Source: an uncultured Clostridia bacterium
Lineage (GTDB): Bacteria; Bacillota; Clostridia; TANB77; CAG-508
Direction: 5' to 3'
DNA: 64,000 nucleotides
NCBI GenBank assembly: GCA_948735595.1
Contig: CAPXSA010000014.1
Span: 1 to 64,000, forward strand
In this document: piece by piece, positions 17,227 to 25,578 of the stretch
Numbering within the stretch: position 1 is the first letter of the stretch
Layout of the letters: every line of letters starts with the position of its first letter
The notes under the pieces: generated by a model
What the model was told of the DNA's origin: nothing
Databases searched by the model: none
The model's input: only the letters and a program-made list of their open reading frames with translations
Position numbers and translations under genes: made by a program

Positions 17227-17580
17227 ATGGCAAGAGTAAAAACAGCAATCATTACTCGTAAGAAACATAAAAAGATATTAAAAAGAGCAAAAGGATATTA
17301 TGGGGCAAAACATTATAGATTTAGAATGGCTAAACAAGCTGTTATGAAATCAGGAAACTATGCTTATACAGGAAGAAAAGATAAAAAGAGTAATTTTAGA
17401 AAATTATGGATAGCAAGAATTAATGCTGCTGCAAGAATGAATGGATTAACATACAGCCAATTAATCAATGGATTAAAGAAAGCGAATGTAGTCATCAACA
17501 GAAAAATGTTAGCAGAAATTGCTGTAACAGATGCGAAAGCATTTACAGAAATTGCAAACACAGCTAAAAAAGCAAAATAA
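17227..17580 (+). CDS. rplT: 50S ribosomal protein L20
   Basis: A 117-residue L20 with MARVKTAIITRKKHKKILK, GYYGAKHYRFRMAKQAV and RINAAARMNGLTYSQLI. In Bacillus L20 represses its own operon through the infC leader, which fits the attenuator seen here. Closes the operon and is followed by a terminator. Confidence 0.98.
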   Translation: MARVKTAIITRKKHKKILKRAKGYYGAKHYRFRMAKQAVMKSGNYAYTGRKDKKSNFRKLWIARINAAARMNGLTYSQLINGLKKANVVINRKMLAEIAVTDAKAFTEIANTAKKAK

Positions 17581-17589
17581 GAAATCATA

Positions 17590-17627
17590 AAACTCGTGTA
17601 AGGGATAATCTTACATGAGTTTTTTTA
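17590..17627 (+). terminator. terminator after rplT
   Basis: AAACTCGTGTAAG pairs with CTTACATGAGTTT, followed by a T7 tract. A structured repeat starts immediately after. Confidence 0.88.
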
Positions 17628-17628
17628 G

Positions 17629-17724
17629 TTCTAGGAAAGTGCTATATAGCACTTGACGTAGAAATAAATTATTACGAATGTTACAACATCTTAAAAGCTT
17701 TGCTTTTTAGATGTTGTTAAATTC
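17629..17724 (+). repeat. structured interspersed repeat, copy A
   Basis: Two hairpins joined by conserved single-stranded words: CTAGGAAA, stem GTGC/GCAC, TTGACGTAG, AATAAATTAT, then a long hairpin ACAACATCT/AGATGTTGT. It lies between the rplT terminator and a pilin-like gene. Other copies are at 19554-19623 (minus), 20324-20400 and 25579-25680. Confidence 0.8.
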
Positions 17725-17818
17725 GTTTTTTTTAAAAATACTATTGCAAATTAAAACAAAAAATATTACAATAAAGACGTAAACAATAAATATAAAGGAA
17801 AATGACGGAGGGAAACTG

Positions 17819-18055
17819 ATGAAAAATAGAAAAAATATGAATGGTGTCACACTAGTGGCTTTAATTATAACAATTGTTGTACTTTTAATTTTAGCAGGAG
17901 TTAGTATTGCATCTTTTGTAGGAGATAAGGGACTATTTAATGAAACAAAGGATATGAAGAATAATATAGAAGATATACAAAACCAGACCATAGATGATTT
18001 ACATTCTATTGCAAATGAACTATCTACATCTACTGGAGGGGCATTAAATCCATAG
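17819..18055 (+). CDS. small pilin-like (class III signal) protein
   Basis: A 78-residue protein with a type IV pilin-like N-terminus: short basic leader (MKNRKNMNG), then VTLVALIITIVVLLILAG, a 20-residue hydrophobic helix directly after the Gly. The helix is followed by VSIASFVGDKGLFNETKDMK, matching the motif after the helix in the large proteins at 55319 and 59617. Position 5 of the mature sequence is not Glu, so it belongs to the divergent pseudopilin group seen in gut Clostridia. It lacks any globular domain. GGAGGG ribosome site. Confidence 0.75.
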   Translation: MKNRKNMNGVTLVALIITIVVLLILAGVSIASFVGDKGLFNETKDMKNNIEDIQNQTIDDLHSIANELSTSTGGALNP

Positions 18056-18076
18056 GAAATAGAAAACAAGAAGTAA

Positions 18077-18108
18077 AAAATAAGGACTAAGTTTAGTCCT
18101 TATTTTTG
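18077..18108. terminator. bidirectional terminator
   Basis: AAAATAAGGACTAA and TTAGTCCTTATTTT form a stem between the convergent pilin-like gene and spoVAE. Confidence 0.85.
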
Positions 18109-18120
18109 TATAAATTTTAA

Positions 18121-18507
18121 TTATTGCTTCTTGATTTTTGGCTTAGCAATTAACGAAGCCAAATATCCAAAGAAGATAGCAGCTGCAATTCCGCCAGCAG
18201 AAGCTTTTACGCCACCAATGAAAGCACCTAAAAGTCCAGAATTTTGAACTTCTTGCATAGCACCTTTGGCAAGGTTTGCACCAAATCCTGTAAGTGGTAC
18301 GGTAGCACCTGCGCCTGCAAAGTCAATTAAGTATTTATAAATTCCTAGACCACCTAGAATTGCACCAACAGTTACAAATAGTACTAAAATTCTAGCAGGA
18401 GTTAACTTGGTTTTATCAATTAAAATTTGACCAATGACGCAGATTAGGCCTCCTACAACAAAGCATTTTAATAAACCTATCCAGTCAATACTTTGAAAAA
18501 ATTCCAT
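18121..18507 (-). CDS. spoVAE: stage V sporulation protein AE
   Basis: A 128-residue SpoVAE: hydrophobic, three or four membrane segments, with FAGAGATVPLTGFG, the family signature shared with SpoVAC. Together with SpoVAC and SpoVAD it forms the channel that loads dipicolinic acid into the forespore and releases it at germination. Its ATG lies 6 bases beyond the spoVAD stop that is reached after the +1 frameshift, and its ribosome site (AAGGGGTGA) overlaps that stop. Confidence 0.95.
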   Translation of the reverse strand: MEFFQSIDWIGLLKCFVVGGLICVIGQILIDKTKLTPARILVLFVTVGAILGGLGIYKYLIDFAGAGATVPLTGFGANLAKGAMQEVQNSGLLGAFIGGVKASAGGIAAAIFFGYLASLIAKPKIKKQ

Positions 18508-18513
18508 TTCAAA

Positions 18514-19525
18514 TCACCCCTTGTTCTCAATACTAATTGCATGGGCAATACCGGGAATACTCTCACCTTGTTGTGCGCTCATAGAATTCATTAAAGCACC
18601 GCGTTGCAATTAATAAAATTTTGTTCAATTTCTTTTCTTGTAATTGCTTGAAGAAATAGCCAGAAAAGGTAGTACCAACGCAAGCACAGCCACTTCCACC
18701 AGAGTGGGTATCTTGTTTTTCTTTATCAAAAATAAGGACACCACAATCATTATAATTGCTTTTTATGTTATAGCCTTTTGTTTCAGATAATTCTGTTAAG
18801 ATTTCTTTTCCAACATAGCCTAAGTCGCCTGTAATAATTGCATCATAATAACTTGGCTTACGACCAGTATCTCTAAAATGTGTAATTAAAGTATCTAATG
18901 CAGCAGGAGCCATAGCAGCGCCCATGTTATTAGCATCTTTAATACCCATGTCCACTATTTTTCCCGGTGTTATCATTGTGATAGTAGGTCCTGTACCATT
19001 GCTACTAACAACAGCGGCTCCAGAACCTGTAACAGTCCATTGAGCAGATTGTGGCCTTTGATTTCCAAGTTCTAGTGGAAAACGGAATTGTTTTTCAGCA
19101 CTACAAAAATGGCTAGATGTTGCACATAGCACATTAGTAGCAGCACCAGATTCTACAAAAACACTACCTAAACATAAACTTTCTACAAAAGTAGAACAGG
19201 CACCAAATACTCCAAAAAAAGGAATATTTAATTCACGTAAACCAAAGCTAGAAGAAATACATTGATTTAATAAATCACCAGCAAAGCAATAGTCTATATC
19301 AGTTGCAGCAATACCAGATTTGGTAACTGCCATATTGACTGTTTCTTTTATAATTTTGCTTTCTGCTTTTTCCCAAGTTTTTTCGCCCCAAAACTCATCA
19401 TCTAAACATTGGTCAAAATACTTAGCAAGAGGCCCCTGTGCTTCTTTAGGCCCAACAATGCTAGCAGTAGACACAATAGTAGGGGGATTATCAAATTGTA
19501 TGGTTTGTGTTCCTAATCGTTTCAT
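18514..19525 (-). CDS. spoVAD: stage V sporulation protein AD, read through a +1 frameshift at CGG
   Basis: SpoVAD is the thiolase-fold, dipicolinic-acid-binding subunit of the SpoVA channel. Family stretches: IVGPKEAQGPLAKYFD, FGVFGACSTF, PQSAQWTVTGSGAAV, ITGDLGYVG, SNYNDCGVLIFD and GGSGCACV. In frame 0 the protein derails at KILLIAT-CGG-TGC and stops at 18563. Skipping one base at the CGG (minus strand of 18599-18601) gives ACG, GGT GCT TTA ATG, i.e. TGALMNSMSAQQGESIPG.., the conserved SpoVAD C-terminus, and a stop at 18514-18516, just before spoVAE. The full product is 336 residues, the normal length. This is the clearest of the four CGG frameshift sites. Confidence 0.95.
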
Positions 19526-19553
19526 AAAATTTCACACTCCTATCCCTGAAAAC

Positions 19554-19623
19554 GTCAAATTAAAATTTGACATAACTCATTCCTACGTCAAATTATATGA
19601 CAAGCATATAATTTTCCTAGGAC
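19554..19623 (-). repeat. structured interspersed repeat, copy D
   Basis: On the minus strand: CCTAGGAAA, stem ATTATATG/CATATAAT, TTGACGTAGG, AATGAGTTATG, stem GTCAAAT/ATTTGAC. The spoVAC stop codon (TAG) is supplied by its CCTAGG, so it occupies the whole gap between spoVAC and spoVAD. Confidence 0.8.
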
Positions 19624-20063
19624 TGAAAAAACGTTGCAATGATACCAATGATAACAGAAGCAGAGATACCAAATACAAGGACAGGCCCTGCCACTGTAAA
19701 CATTTTTCCACCAACACCCATAATGTATCCTTCTGATTTGTATTCAATCGCAGGAGAAACAATAGAGTTGGCAAATCCAGTAATTGGAACTAGAGAGCCA
19801 GCACCTGCAAATTTTCCTATTTTATTAAAGACATTTAGGCCAGTTAAAATAGCAGAAATGGCAATTAAAATGATAGAAACAACAGTAGATGCAGCAGTTT
19901 GATCCATTCCTTGATACTGACAAAAATCCATGATGATTTGTCCAATAGAACAGATAAGACCTCCTACCCAAAAAGCATTAAAGCAATTTTTTAGAATAGG
20001 GGAATTAGGAGACTTTTGGTCCACATAGTCGCTATATTCTTGTTTTGTTTCAATTGGCTTCAT
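19617..20063 (-). CDS. spoVAC: stage V sporulation protein AC
   Basis: A 148-residue SpoVAC, a membrane protein with about four to five helices that in Bacillus behaves as a mechanosensitive channel for dipicolinic acid. Signatures: FWVGGLICSIGQIIMDFCQ, KFAGAGSLVPITGFANSIV and SEGYIMGVGGKMFTVAGPV. Its stop codon is inside a structured repeat. Part of the minus-strand run ending with spoVAE. Confidence 0.96.
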   Translation of the reverse strand: MKPIETKQEYSDYVDQKSPNSPILKNCFNAFWVGGLICSIGQIIMDFCQYQGMDQTAASTVVSIILIAISAILTGLNVFNKIGKFAGAGSLVPITGFANSIVSPAIEYKSEGYIMGVGGKMFTVAGPVLVFGISASVIIGIIATFFQS

Positions 20064-20077
20064 AAAAATCCCCCTTC

Positions 20078-20293
20078 CTAATTATCCCTATCTCTATCAA
20101 TGACGAAAGACAAGTCTAAGTCAACATAGTATTGTACTAATTTTTTACCGTCTATTTTAGCTCTTTGGTCAAGAATTTTAACACAAGATAAATAATCAAT
20201 TGTCTTAGCTGCTTCATTTACTGCTTGAACAACGGCATCTTTCCAAGAAACAGTAGATGTTCCTGTAACGATTAAATGTTTTTCAATACCCAT
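20078..20293 (-). CDS. dodecin family protein
   Basis: A 71-residue protein with the dodecin pattern: STVSWKDAVVQAVNEAAKTI followed by a strand (KILDQRAKID) and the C-terminal strand KLVQYYVDLDLSFVID. Dodecins form hollow dodecamers that store flavins or coenzyme A. It sits 14 bases upstream of spoVAC with its own AGGTTG-like ribosome site, so it is probably co-expressed with the SpoVA genes; a link to dipicolinate or flavin handling in the spore is only a guess. Confidence 0.8.
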   Translation of the reverse strand: MGIEKHLIVTGTSTVSWKDAVVQAVNEAAKTIDYLSCVKILDQRAKIDGKKLVQYYVDLDLSFVIDRDRDN

Positions 20294-20323
20294 TTAAAAT
20301 CAACCTCCATTTTTTTTTCTTAG

Positions 20324-20400
20324 TTCTAGGAAATTGCATTTATGCAATTGACGTAGAAATAAGTTATGTGAATTGTAAATTCACTAAGTTCAATTCTATG
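20324..20400 (+). repeat. structured interspersed repeat, copy B
   Basis: TTCTAGGAAA, stem TTGCAT/ATGCAA, TTGACGTAGAAATAAGTTATG (split here by description only), stem GTGAATT/AATTCAC. It is in plus orientation between two minus-strand genes. Confidence 0.8.
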
Positions 20401-20441
20401 TTTTCCAAAAAAGTAGAATTTATACAAAAATTGCAAAAATA

Positions 20442-20870
20442 TTAATCTGTTTTATTTTCTTCTTTGGGATAAATAACAGATAATTCTTTCTGGGTACTCA
20501 TCAAAAATTCAAAAGCTTCTTTAAATGTTAAATTATCAAAATCGAGTGAAAGAATTTTTGAAATCATGGATTTTAATTTTTCATTATTGGAATAATCAGA
20601 ATAGTTTTCAATAACACCATAAGTGTCATCTACAAATTGGAAAGGAATTTGGAGAGCCTCTAAAAGTCGAACATAACGTTCGCGACAAGAAACAGGAAAA
20701 CCTACTTTTTCGATTTCCTCATTTAGTTTTCCCAAGTTTAATTTTAAAGAAACAGATAAACGGATAGCATCTTCACCCAGTGCTAGATAAAAAATGCCAG
20801 CCTTAAAAAGATAAACAGTATCAGGATTTTTTTCTTTTAACTTTGTGTATTTGGTATATAATTTACTCAT
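20442..20870 (-). CDS. stand-alone MutS domain I-like protein
   Basis: A 142-residue protein resembling only the N-terminal mismatch-recognition domain (MutS_I) of MutS: YTKYTKLKEKNPDTVYLFKAG then FYLALGEDAIRLS. No clamp, connector or ATPase domain follows, so it is not a functional MutS. Small proteins of this type occur in related Clostridia; the role is unknown. AGGAGGT ribosome site. It may be the first gene of the minus-strand run leading to spoVAC. Confidence 0.65.
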   Translation of the reverse strand: MSKLYTKYTKLKEKNPDTVYLFKAGIFYLALGEDAIRLSVSLKLNLGKLNEEIEKVGFPVSCRERYVRLLEALQIPFQFVDDTYGVIENYSDYSNNEKLKSMISKILSLDFDNLTFKEAFEFLMSTQKELSVIYPKEENKTD

Positions 20871-21088
20871 AATAAAAAGTACCTCCTTAAATAAATGGAT
20901 TTAGGCCAGTTTTAAGAAAAGTACAATAATCGACACAAAAATATAACTTACTATAAAAATTGACAAGATAATTATAACAGAAAAAAACTTTTTAGTAAAT
21001 AATTATTTTTTTCTTAAAGCTATTCACTAAAAAATAAAGTTATGATATAGTTGTAATATCATAATAAATGAAGGAGAAAATAAAAAAT

Positions 21089-22849
21089 ATGTCAAAACAT
21101 GAAATGAACGAAGAAATGCCAAAGCAGGGGATAAATGAAAATATATCAAAACATACGGATAGAACCAAAAGAAGCAAAAAGAAGAAAAAGGCAGGACCAA
21201 AGATTTTAATCGTAATTGCAATCATAGCTGCTATTATAGGGGCTGTCTATTTTGTTTTTAATCATGTGAGTCTAAAAAGATATGAAAGAACCAATTTAGT
21301 CATTAATAATAGAAATATGACAGAAAGTTTGAAAAATGATGTCATCATTGAAAATGGTGTGATTTACATTTCAAGCAAAGATGTTGGAAACTTTTTTGAC
21401 TCTAGCATTTTCTATGATAATAAATATGACCAAATTATTACCAGTTCCTATGATAAATTAGCAGCTATTCCAGTAGGAAAAACACAAATTCAAGTGAACA
21501 GTAGTAATACGACTATTAAAGCACCAGTGATTAAAAAAGAGAATAACTTTTATCTTCCATTTTCAGCATTAGAAGACATTTACAATGTAAAAGTAAATTA
21601 TCAAGATAGTATGAATATTGTAACAGTTGATTCTTTAGATAGAGACTATAACATTGCAACAGCTTCTAAAAATAGCAATGTAAAATATAAACCAAGCGAC
21701 TTTTCAAAAACATTGGCAAAGGTGAAAAAAGGAGATAGCTATATTATTGCTAACCGTGAGGACTTTCCGGTTCCAGATGGTTGGACAAGGGTAAGAACAT
21801 CAGATGGCGTTTTAGGATATGTTAAAACAAAAGGTATGGGACCAGTCAATACCATTCGTGAAGGGGTAACAGAAAAGAAAAAAGTAGAAGGACCTGTTAG
21901 TTTAGTTTGGGATTATTATTCTGAATATGTAACAGCACCAGATAGAAGTGGAACTACCATTAAAGGGGTAAATGTAGTTTCTCCAACATGCTTTATTTTA
22001 AAAACACTAGGAAAAGGTGCTGTAGAAGAAAATGTTGGTGAACAAGGTAAAAGGTATATAGCTTGGGCAAAACAAAATGGATATCAAGTATGGCCAAGTA
22101 TTTCAAACAATTCTCGTATCGATACAACAGCAGAAATCATGAGAGATTACAAGTTAAGAGAAAAACTAATTAACAATATTTTAAACTATGTCACAACTTA
22201 CCAATTAGATGGAATTAACATTGATTTTGAAAATATGTATGCAGAAGATAAAGATTATTTCTCACAATTTTTGGCAGAATTAAGACCACGCTTAAATGAG
22301 ATTGGAGCAGTACTTTCCGTAGATGTTACAGCACCTGATGGTGGAGAAACATGGTCTATGTGTTACAACAGAAACTCAATTAGTAAAATTGCAGATTACA
22401 TCATTTTTATGGGATATGACCAATATGGAATATCTTCTACAAAATCTGGAACAACAGCAGGTGGAGACTGGGTAGAAACGAATATTAAAAAGTTCTTAGG
22501 ACAAGAAGGAGTTGAGCCTGACAAACTAATTTTAGGAATACCTTTTTATACTAGACTTTGGACAGAGAGAAATGGAAATAAACCTGCAACAGAAATAGTA
22601 CTTATGAAAAATGTAGATAAGAAATTACCAGCTAATGTAAAGAGAAAATGGGATGAAAACTTAAAACAGAACTATGTAGAGTATAAGCAAAATGGAGCAA
22701 CTTACAAGATGTGGGTAGAAGATGAAAAATCTATTGAAGCAAAATTAGACTTAATTGGTCAATACAAATTAGCAGGAGCAGCTTTTTGGGCTAAAGACAT
22801 GGAACCAGATAGTATTTGGAATTTAGTTTCCAGTAAATTAGGAATTTAA
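21089..22849 (+). CDS. membrane-anchored GH18 protein with copper-amine-oxidase-like and SH3 domains
   Basis: A 586-residue protein: Lys-rich N-terminus, one membrane helix (about residues 40-58), a copper-amine-oxidase-N-like domain (about 68-185), an SH3-type domain (about 205-258, GDSYIIANRED.. to GYVKTKG), and a GH18 barrel (about 270-580). The catalytic motif is LDGINIDFEN (DxxDxDxE, with the acid Glu). Related SleL/YaaH enzymes cut cortex peptidoglycan during germination, so a wall or spore hydrolase is likely. I start at the ATG at 21089 because AAGGAG lies at 21071-21076; an in-frame ATG at 21068 precedes that site. Confidence 0.85.
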   Translation: MSKHEMNEEMPKQGINENISKHTDRTKRSKKKKKAGPKILIVIAIIAAIIGAVYFVFNHVSLKRYERTNLVINNRNMTESLKNDVIIENGVIYISSKDVGNFFDSSIFYDNKYDQIITSSYDKLAAIPVGKTQIQVNSSNTTIKAPVIKKENNFYLPFSALEDIYNVKVNYQDSMNIVTVDSLDRDYNIATASKNSNVKYKPSDFSKTLAKVKKGDSYIIANREDFPVPDGWTRVRTSDGVLGYVKTKGMGPVNTIREGVTEKKKVEGPVSLVWDYYSEYVTAPDRSGTTIKGVNVVSPTCFILKTLGKGAVEENVGEQGKRYIAWAKQNGYQVWPSISNNSRIDTTAEIMRDYKLREKLINNILNYVTTYQLDGINIDFENMYAEDKDYFSQFLAELRPRLNEIGAVLSVDVTAPDGGETWSMCYNRNSISKIADYIIFMGYDQYGISSTKSGTTAGGDWVETNIKKFLGQEGVEPDKLILGIPFYTRLWTERNGNKPATEIVLMKNVDKKLPANVKRKWDENLKQNYVEYKQNGATYKMWVEDEKSIEAKLDLIGQYKLAGAAFWAKDMEPDSIWNLVSSKLGI

Positions 22850-22900
22850 GTTAAAAGAACAAAGATAATAAAATTTGTATGATAAAGAATTCATAAAATA

Positions 22901-22944
22901 AAAAACACCTCCATAAAATAGTAAAAATATAAGGAGGTGTTTTT
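22901..22944 (+). terminator. terminator hairpin that also contains the next gene's ribosome site
   Basis: AAAAACACCTCC (22901-22912) pairs with GGAGGTGTTTTT (22933-22944): a 12-bp stem with a 20-base loop ending in T5. The GGAGGTG in the right arm is the only ribosome site for the GTG start at 22947, so folding would both end transcription and hide the site. Confidence 0.75.
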
Positions 22945-22946
22945 GT

Positions 22947-23957
22947 GTGCAAGGATATTTAAAATTGCAGGAAGCAGAGGAAGAATTATATGAAGTGGAC
23001 GTGCCAGAAAAGCCTTCTGATAATTGGCTGAAGCAAGTTTCTTATTTCCTGACTTGTAGTTATTTGAAATTGGTTGTTAAAATCAAAAAATGGTTACATA
23101 TCATTACAGTAAAAGAAATTTATTTGGGTCTCATTTTTATTTTGCCGATTGCTAATTTGGAGAAAAATGGACAAAGGCAATTGAAAAAGTGTATACAAAA
23201 AGTAAAAAGGTTAATGAAAAAATATCATGTTCAGCAAATCGTTCTAGCAGAAGAATTACGAATAAATGAAATGTTTTTACAGGAATTTCAAAGTAATAGG
23301 AAGGTAGAAGAACAAGTACATATTTTAGATGGAACAGGAATGATGCCATATTTGGTGAAAGATATTGTAGAGTTTATTTCACAAAAACAAGGAAGAACAC
23401 CGGAACTAGAAGATTTATATTTGCTTATCAAGAAGGAAGATTATTCCTATAAAGACAATATTGTATTTTTAGCCCAACATTTTAAAACAGTGAATATTGT
23501 AACAACTTCTTTAAAAGCATATCAGAAATTCGCCAAGCAATTAGAAGAAGAGCAAGATATTATTGTGACAGTCACCAATAATAAAAAGAAAAGCTTAAAA
23601 CGTGCCAGATGGATTATTAATTTTGATTTAATGACACAAGAAATTCAAAAATATACGATTAATCGAAATGCAACTATTATTTATTTGAATAAACAGGGTA
23701 TCTATGAGCAAAATAACTTTGAAGGGCTACATATTTGTAGGGCAGGGATAGATGTATCACAAGAAATAAAGGACTTCTTCGAAAAACAGCACTTATTGAA
23801 TCAGTGTTCCTTGACGATTTTGTATGAAAGCACAATTGAGAAGGGAAAAAGCTTTAGAAAGGTCATAGAAGGAATACAAAAGGATAAAGTAAAAGTAAAG
23901 AGACTCTATGGAAGAAGAGGAATTTTGGCAGAGAAAGAATACGCCAATATAGAGTAA
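22947..23957 (+). CDS. hypothetical protein
   Basis: I do not recognise this 336-residue protein. It has a hydrophobic stretch near residues 50-72, a central region with strand-helix alternation (QQIVLAEELRIN, VHILDGTGMMPYLV, TVNIVTTSLKAYQKFA) that suggests a Rossmann-like fold, and a basic C-terminus. It starts with GTG 9 bases after a GGAGGTG site held inside a hairpin, which suggests controlled or low expression. It lies between the GH18 gene and greA and has no obvious partner. Confidence 0.7.
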   Translation: MQGYLKLQEAEEELYEVDVPEKPSDNWLKQVSYFLTCSYLKLVVKIKKWLHIITVKEIYLGLIFILPIANLEKNGQRQLKKCIQKVKRLMKKYHVQQIVLAEELRINEMFLQEFQSNRKVEEQVHILDGTGMMPYLVKDIVEFISQKQGRTPELEDLYLLIKKEDYSYKDNIVFLAQHFKTVNIVTTSLKAYQKFAKQLEEEQDIIVTVTNNKKKSLKRARWIINFDLMTQEIQKYTINRNATIIYLNKQGIYEQNNFEGLHICRAGIDVSQEIKDFFEKQHLLNQCSLTILYESTIEKGKSFRKVIEGIQKDKVKVKRLYGRRGILAEKEYANIE

Positions 23958-23981
23958 TTCATGAAAATTTAATGAAGAGAC

Positions 23982-24048
23982 TTGACAAAAACGAAAATAT
24001 TGTTTATAGTAGTACACGTTGATAACAGATTAGCCAATAATCTGTTAT
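23982..24048 (+). promoter_or_regulatory. greA promoter and 5' leader hairpin
   Basis: TTGACA (23982-23987), 17 bases, TATAGT (24005-24010). The leader then forms a 12-bp hairpin, GATAACAGATTA, loop GCCAA, TAATCTGTTATC (about 24020-24048), not followed by a T-run. Confidence 0.85.
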
Positions 24049-24084
24049 CATTATATTTTACATTAGCTAAAGGAGGAAAGACTA

Positions 24085-24561
24085 ATGGAGGAAAAAGAAG
24101 TATTATTGACACAAGATGGGTATGACAAATTAGAAAAAGAATTAGATGAATTGAAAACAACAAAAAGAGCAGAGATTGCAGACAGAATAAAAATAGCTTT
24201 AGGATATGGTGACTTATCTGAAAATTCTGAATATGATGAGGCTAAAAATGCACAAGCAGAGAATGAGACTAAAATTGCAGAATTAGAAAATAAATTAAGA
24301 TATGCTAAGATTATTGATGAGTCTGAAATTGATACTAAGACAGTTCAAGTAGGAAATACAGTAAAACTATTAGATGTAGAATTCAATGAAGAGGTATGCT
24401 ATACTATTGTTGGATCTACTGAGGTAGATTTAGCACAAAATAGAATTTCTAATGAATCTCCAATAGGGGCTGCTATTCTAGGTGCAAAGAAAAATCAAAC
24501 AATAGAAGTGCAAGCTCCAGCAGGTGTAGTACAATATAAGATTTTATCTATTACTAAATAA
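24085..24561 (+). CDS. greA: transcription elongation factor GreA
   Basis: A 158-residue GreA of normal length. It binds the RNA polymerase secondary channel and stimulates cleavage of backtracked RNA. The N-terminal coiled coil carries LTQDGYDKLEKELDEL and GDLSENSEYDEAKNAQ with the tip acidic residues; the C-terminal FKBP-like domain has the RISNESPIGAAILGAK motif. AAGGAGG ribosome site. Followed by a REP palindrome that separates it from convergent deoD. Confidence 0.97.
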   Translation: MEEKEVLLTQDGYDKLEKELDELKTTKRAEIADRIKIALGYGDLSENSEYDEAKNAQAENETKIAELENKLRYAKIIDESEIDTKTVQVGNTVKLLDVEFNEEVCYTIVGSTEVDLAQNRISNESPIGAAILGAKKNQTIEVQAPAGVVQYKILSITK

Positions 24562-24639
24562 GTGTTGGTTAAGGGACGTATGTTTTCCTGACGAAAGCAA
24601 AGCTTTTGTTGAGAAAACGTATGTCCCTTAACTGACACT
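24561..24639. repeat. REP-like palindrome 1 (greA/deoD junction)
   Basis: A 79-base imperfect palindrome: AGTGTTGGTTAAGGGACGTA on the left is mirrored on the right by TACGTCCC-like sequence ending TTAACTGACACT; inside is a second stem GAAAGC/GCTTTT. It may terminate both greA and deoD. It shares the TGTCAG and GGGAC words of the other REP elements. Confidence 0.8.
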
Positions 24640-24654
24640 AACAATAGGCTGACA

Positions 24655-25365
24655 CTAAACACTTTCTAATGCAAGTTTAATCATATCATTTAATGATTTT
24701 TCTCTTTCTTCAGAAGTACTTTCCTGTTGTTTATAGTAGGAATCTACCACAGTAAGTAAACAAGCAGCATCTTTTCTGAAATAATCAGCCATATAAAATA
24801 GGGCGAATGCTTCCATTTCGCAAGCAATAATATTTAGGTCTTTTGGAAAACGATGAATGAAAGCAGGGATATCTTCTAAATAGCCATCAAAACATTCATT
24901 ACATAGCGTATTACCTTTGACATATGGCATATTGATTTCTTTTGCTGTTTTTTCAATTTGGGCATTTAAGCTTTCACTGGCGCTAGCAATATGACAGTTT
25001 TTTTCATTCCAAGAAAAAGCAAAATTAGCTTCTGTATAAGATTTATCTACTAAGATAGTATCGAACAAGTTTAAATCATTATTATAGGCTCCACAAGAAC
25101 CAATACGAATAATTCTTTCTACCTCATAAAATTTGAATAATTCATAGGAATAAATACCCATGCTAGGCATTCCCATTCCTGAAGAAAAAACAGTTACTTC
25201 TTTTCCTTTATAAGTTCCTGTATAAGCAAGCATATTTCTAACCGTATTTACCAAGCGAGCATTTTCTAAAAAATTTTCAGCAATATATTTAGCACGTAAA
25301 GGGTCTCCGGGCATTAATACAGTTTTAGCGATATCTTCTTTTTTAGCGTTACAATGAATTGACAT
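24655..25365 (-). CDS. deoD: purine-nucleoside phosphorylase, DeoD type
   Basis: A 236-residue hexameric-type PNP that phosphorolyses purine (deoxy)nucleosides. Family stretches: MSIHCNAKKEDIAKTVLMPG at the start, the phosphate-binding VLMPGDPLRAKYIAE and RIGSCGAY, and the ribose-binding IACEMEAFAL. The true start is the ATG at 25363-25365 after AAAGGAGG; a longer frame upstream runs through REP element 2 and is not real. Length is normal for DeoD. Confidence 0.95.
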   Translation of the reverse strand: MSIHCNAKKEDIAKTVLMPGDPLRAKYIAENFLENARLVNTVRNMLAYTGTYKGKEVTVFSSGMGMPSMGIYSYELFKFYEVERIIRIGSCGAYNNDLNLFDTILVDKSYTEANFAFSWNEKNCHIASASESLNAQIEKTAKEINMPYVKGNTLCNECFDGYLEDIPAFIHRFPKDLNIIACEMEAFALFYMADYFRKDAACLLTVVDSYYKQQESTSEEREKSLNDMIKLALESV

Positions 25366-25380
25366 TTTTATTTCCTCCTT

Positions 25381-25440
25381 TGTCAGTTTAGGGACGTTCC
25401 TTTTCCTGACAGTTTTGTCAGCTTGGGGACACACCTTTTC
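25381..25440 (+). repeat. REP-like element 2, tandem unit pair upstream of deoD
   Basis: TGTCAG..TAGGGACGTTCC..TTTTCCTGACA, a five-base link, then GTCAG..TTGGGGACACACC..TTTTC. Same tandem layout as the elements at 29708 and 51556. It abuts the deoD ribosome site. Confidence 0.85.
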
Positions 25441-25481
25441 TAAAAATATTTTATAAACTAGATTATATAATGAAAAATTTA

Positions 25482-25575
25482 TCTTGACAAGTGATTTCTA
25501 TTAATGATAATATTTATAACATAATAGATTTAAAAAAAACCGCATTTTTCGGTTTGATTTTAAATCTATTTTTCT
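25482..25575 (+). promoter_or_regulatory. probable pyrG promoter and leader terminator
   Basis: This belongs to the 413-base gene-free stretch 25366-25778. TTGACA at about 25484 is followed after 17-18 bases by TAATAT. About 25 bases later AGATTTAAAA..ACCG pairs with CGGT..TTTTAAATCT and ends in ATTTTTC, a terminator inside the leader. Bacillus pyrG is controlled by CTP through leader attenuation; the G-rich transcript start used there is not visible here. The rest of the stretch holds REP element 2, structured repeat copy C and a CTGT..ACAG-type repeat. Confidence 0.5.
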
Positions 25576-25578
25576 TAA

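Noticed and set aside
25366..25434. N-terminal extension of DeoD
   Set aside because: The extended frame translates REP element 2; a strong ribosome site fixes the start at 25365.
25527..25575. Bacillus-type CTP-sensing reiterative attenuation of pyrG
   Set aside because: A terminator is present in the leader, but the G-rich initiation sequence and matching pyrimidine tract needed for that mechanism are not visible, so only a leader terminator is claimed.
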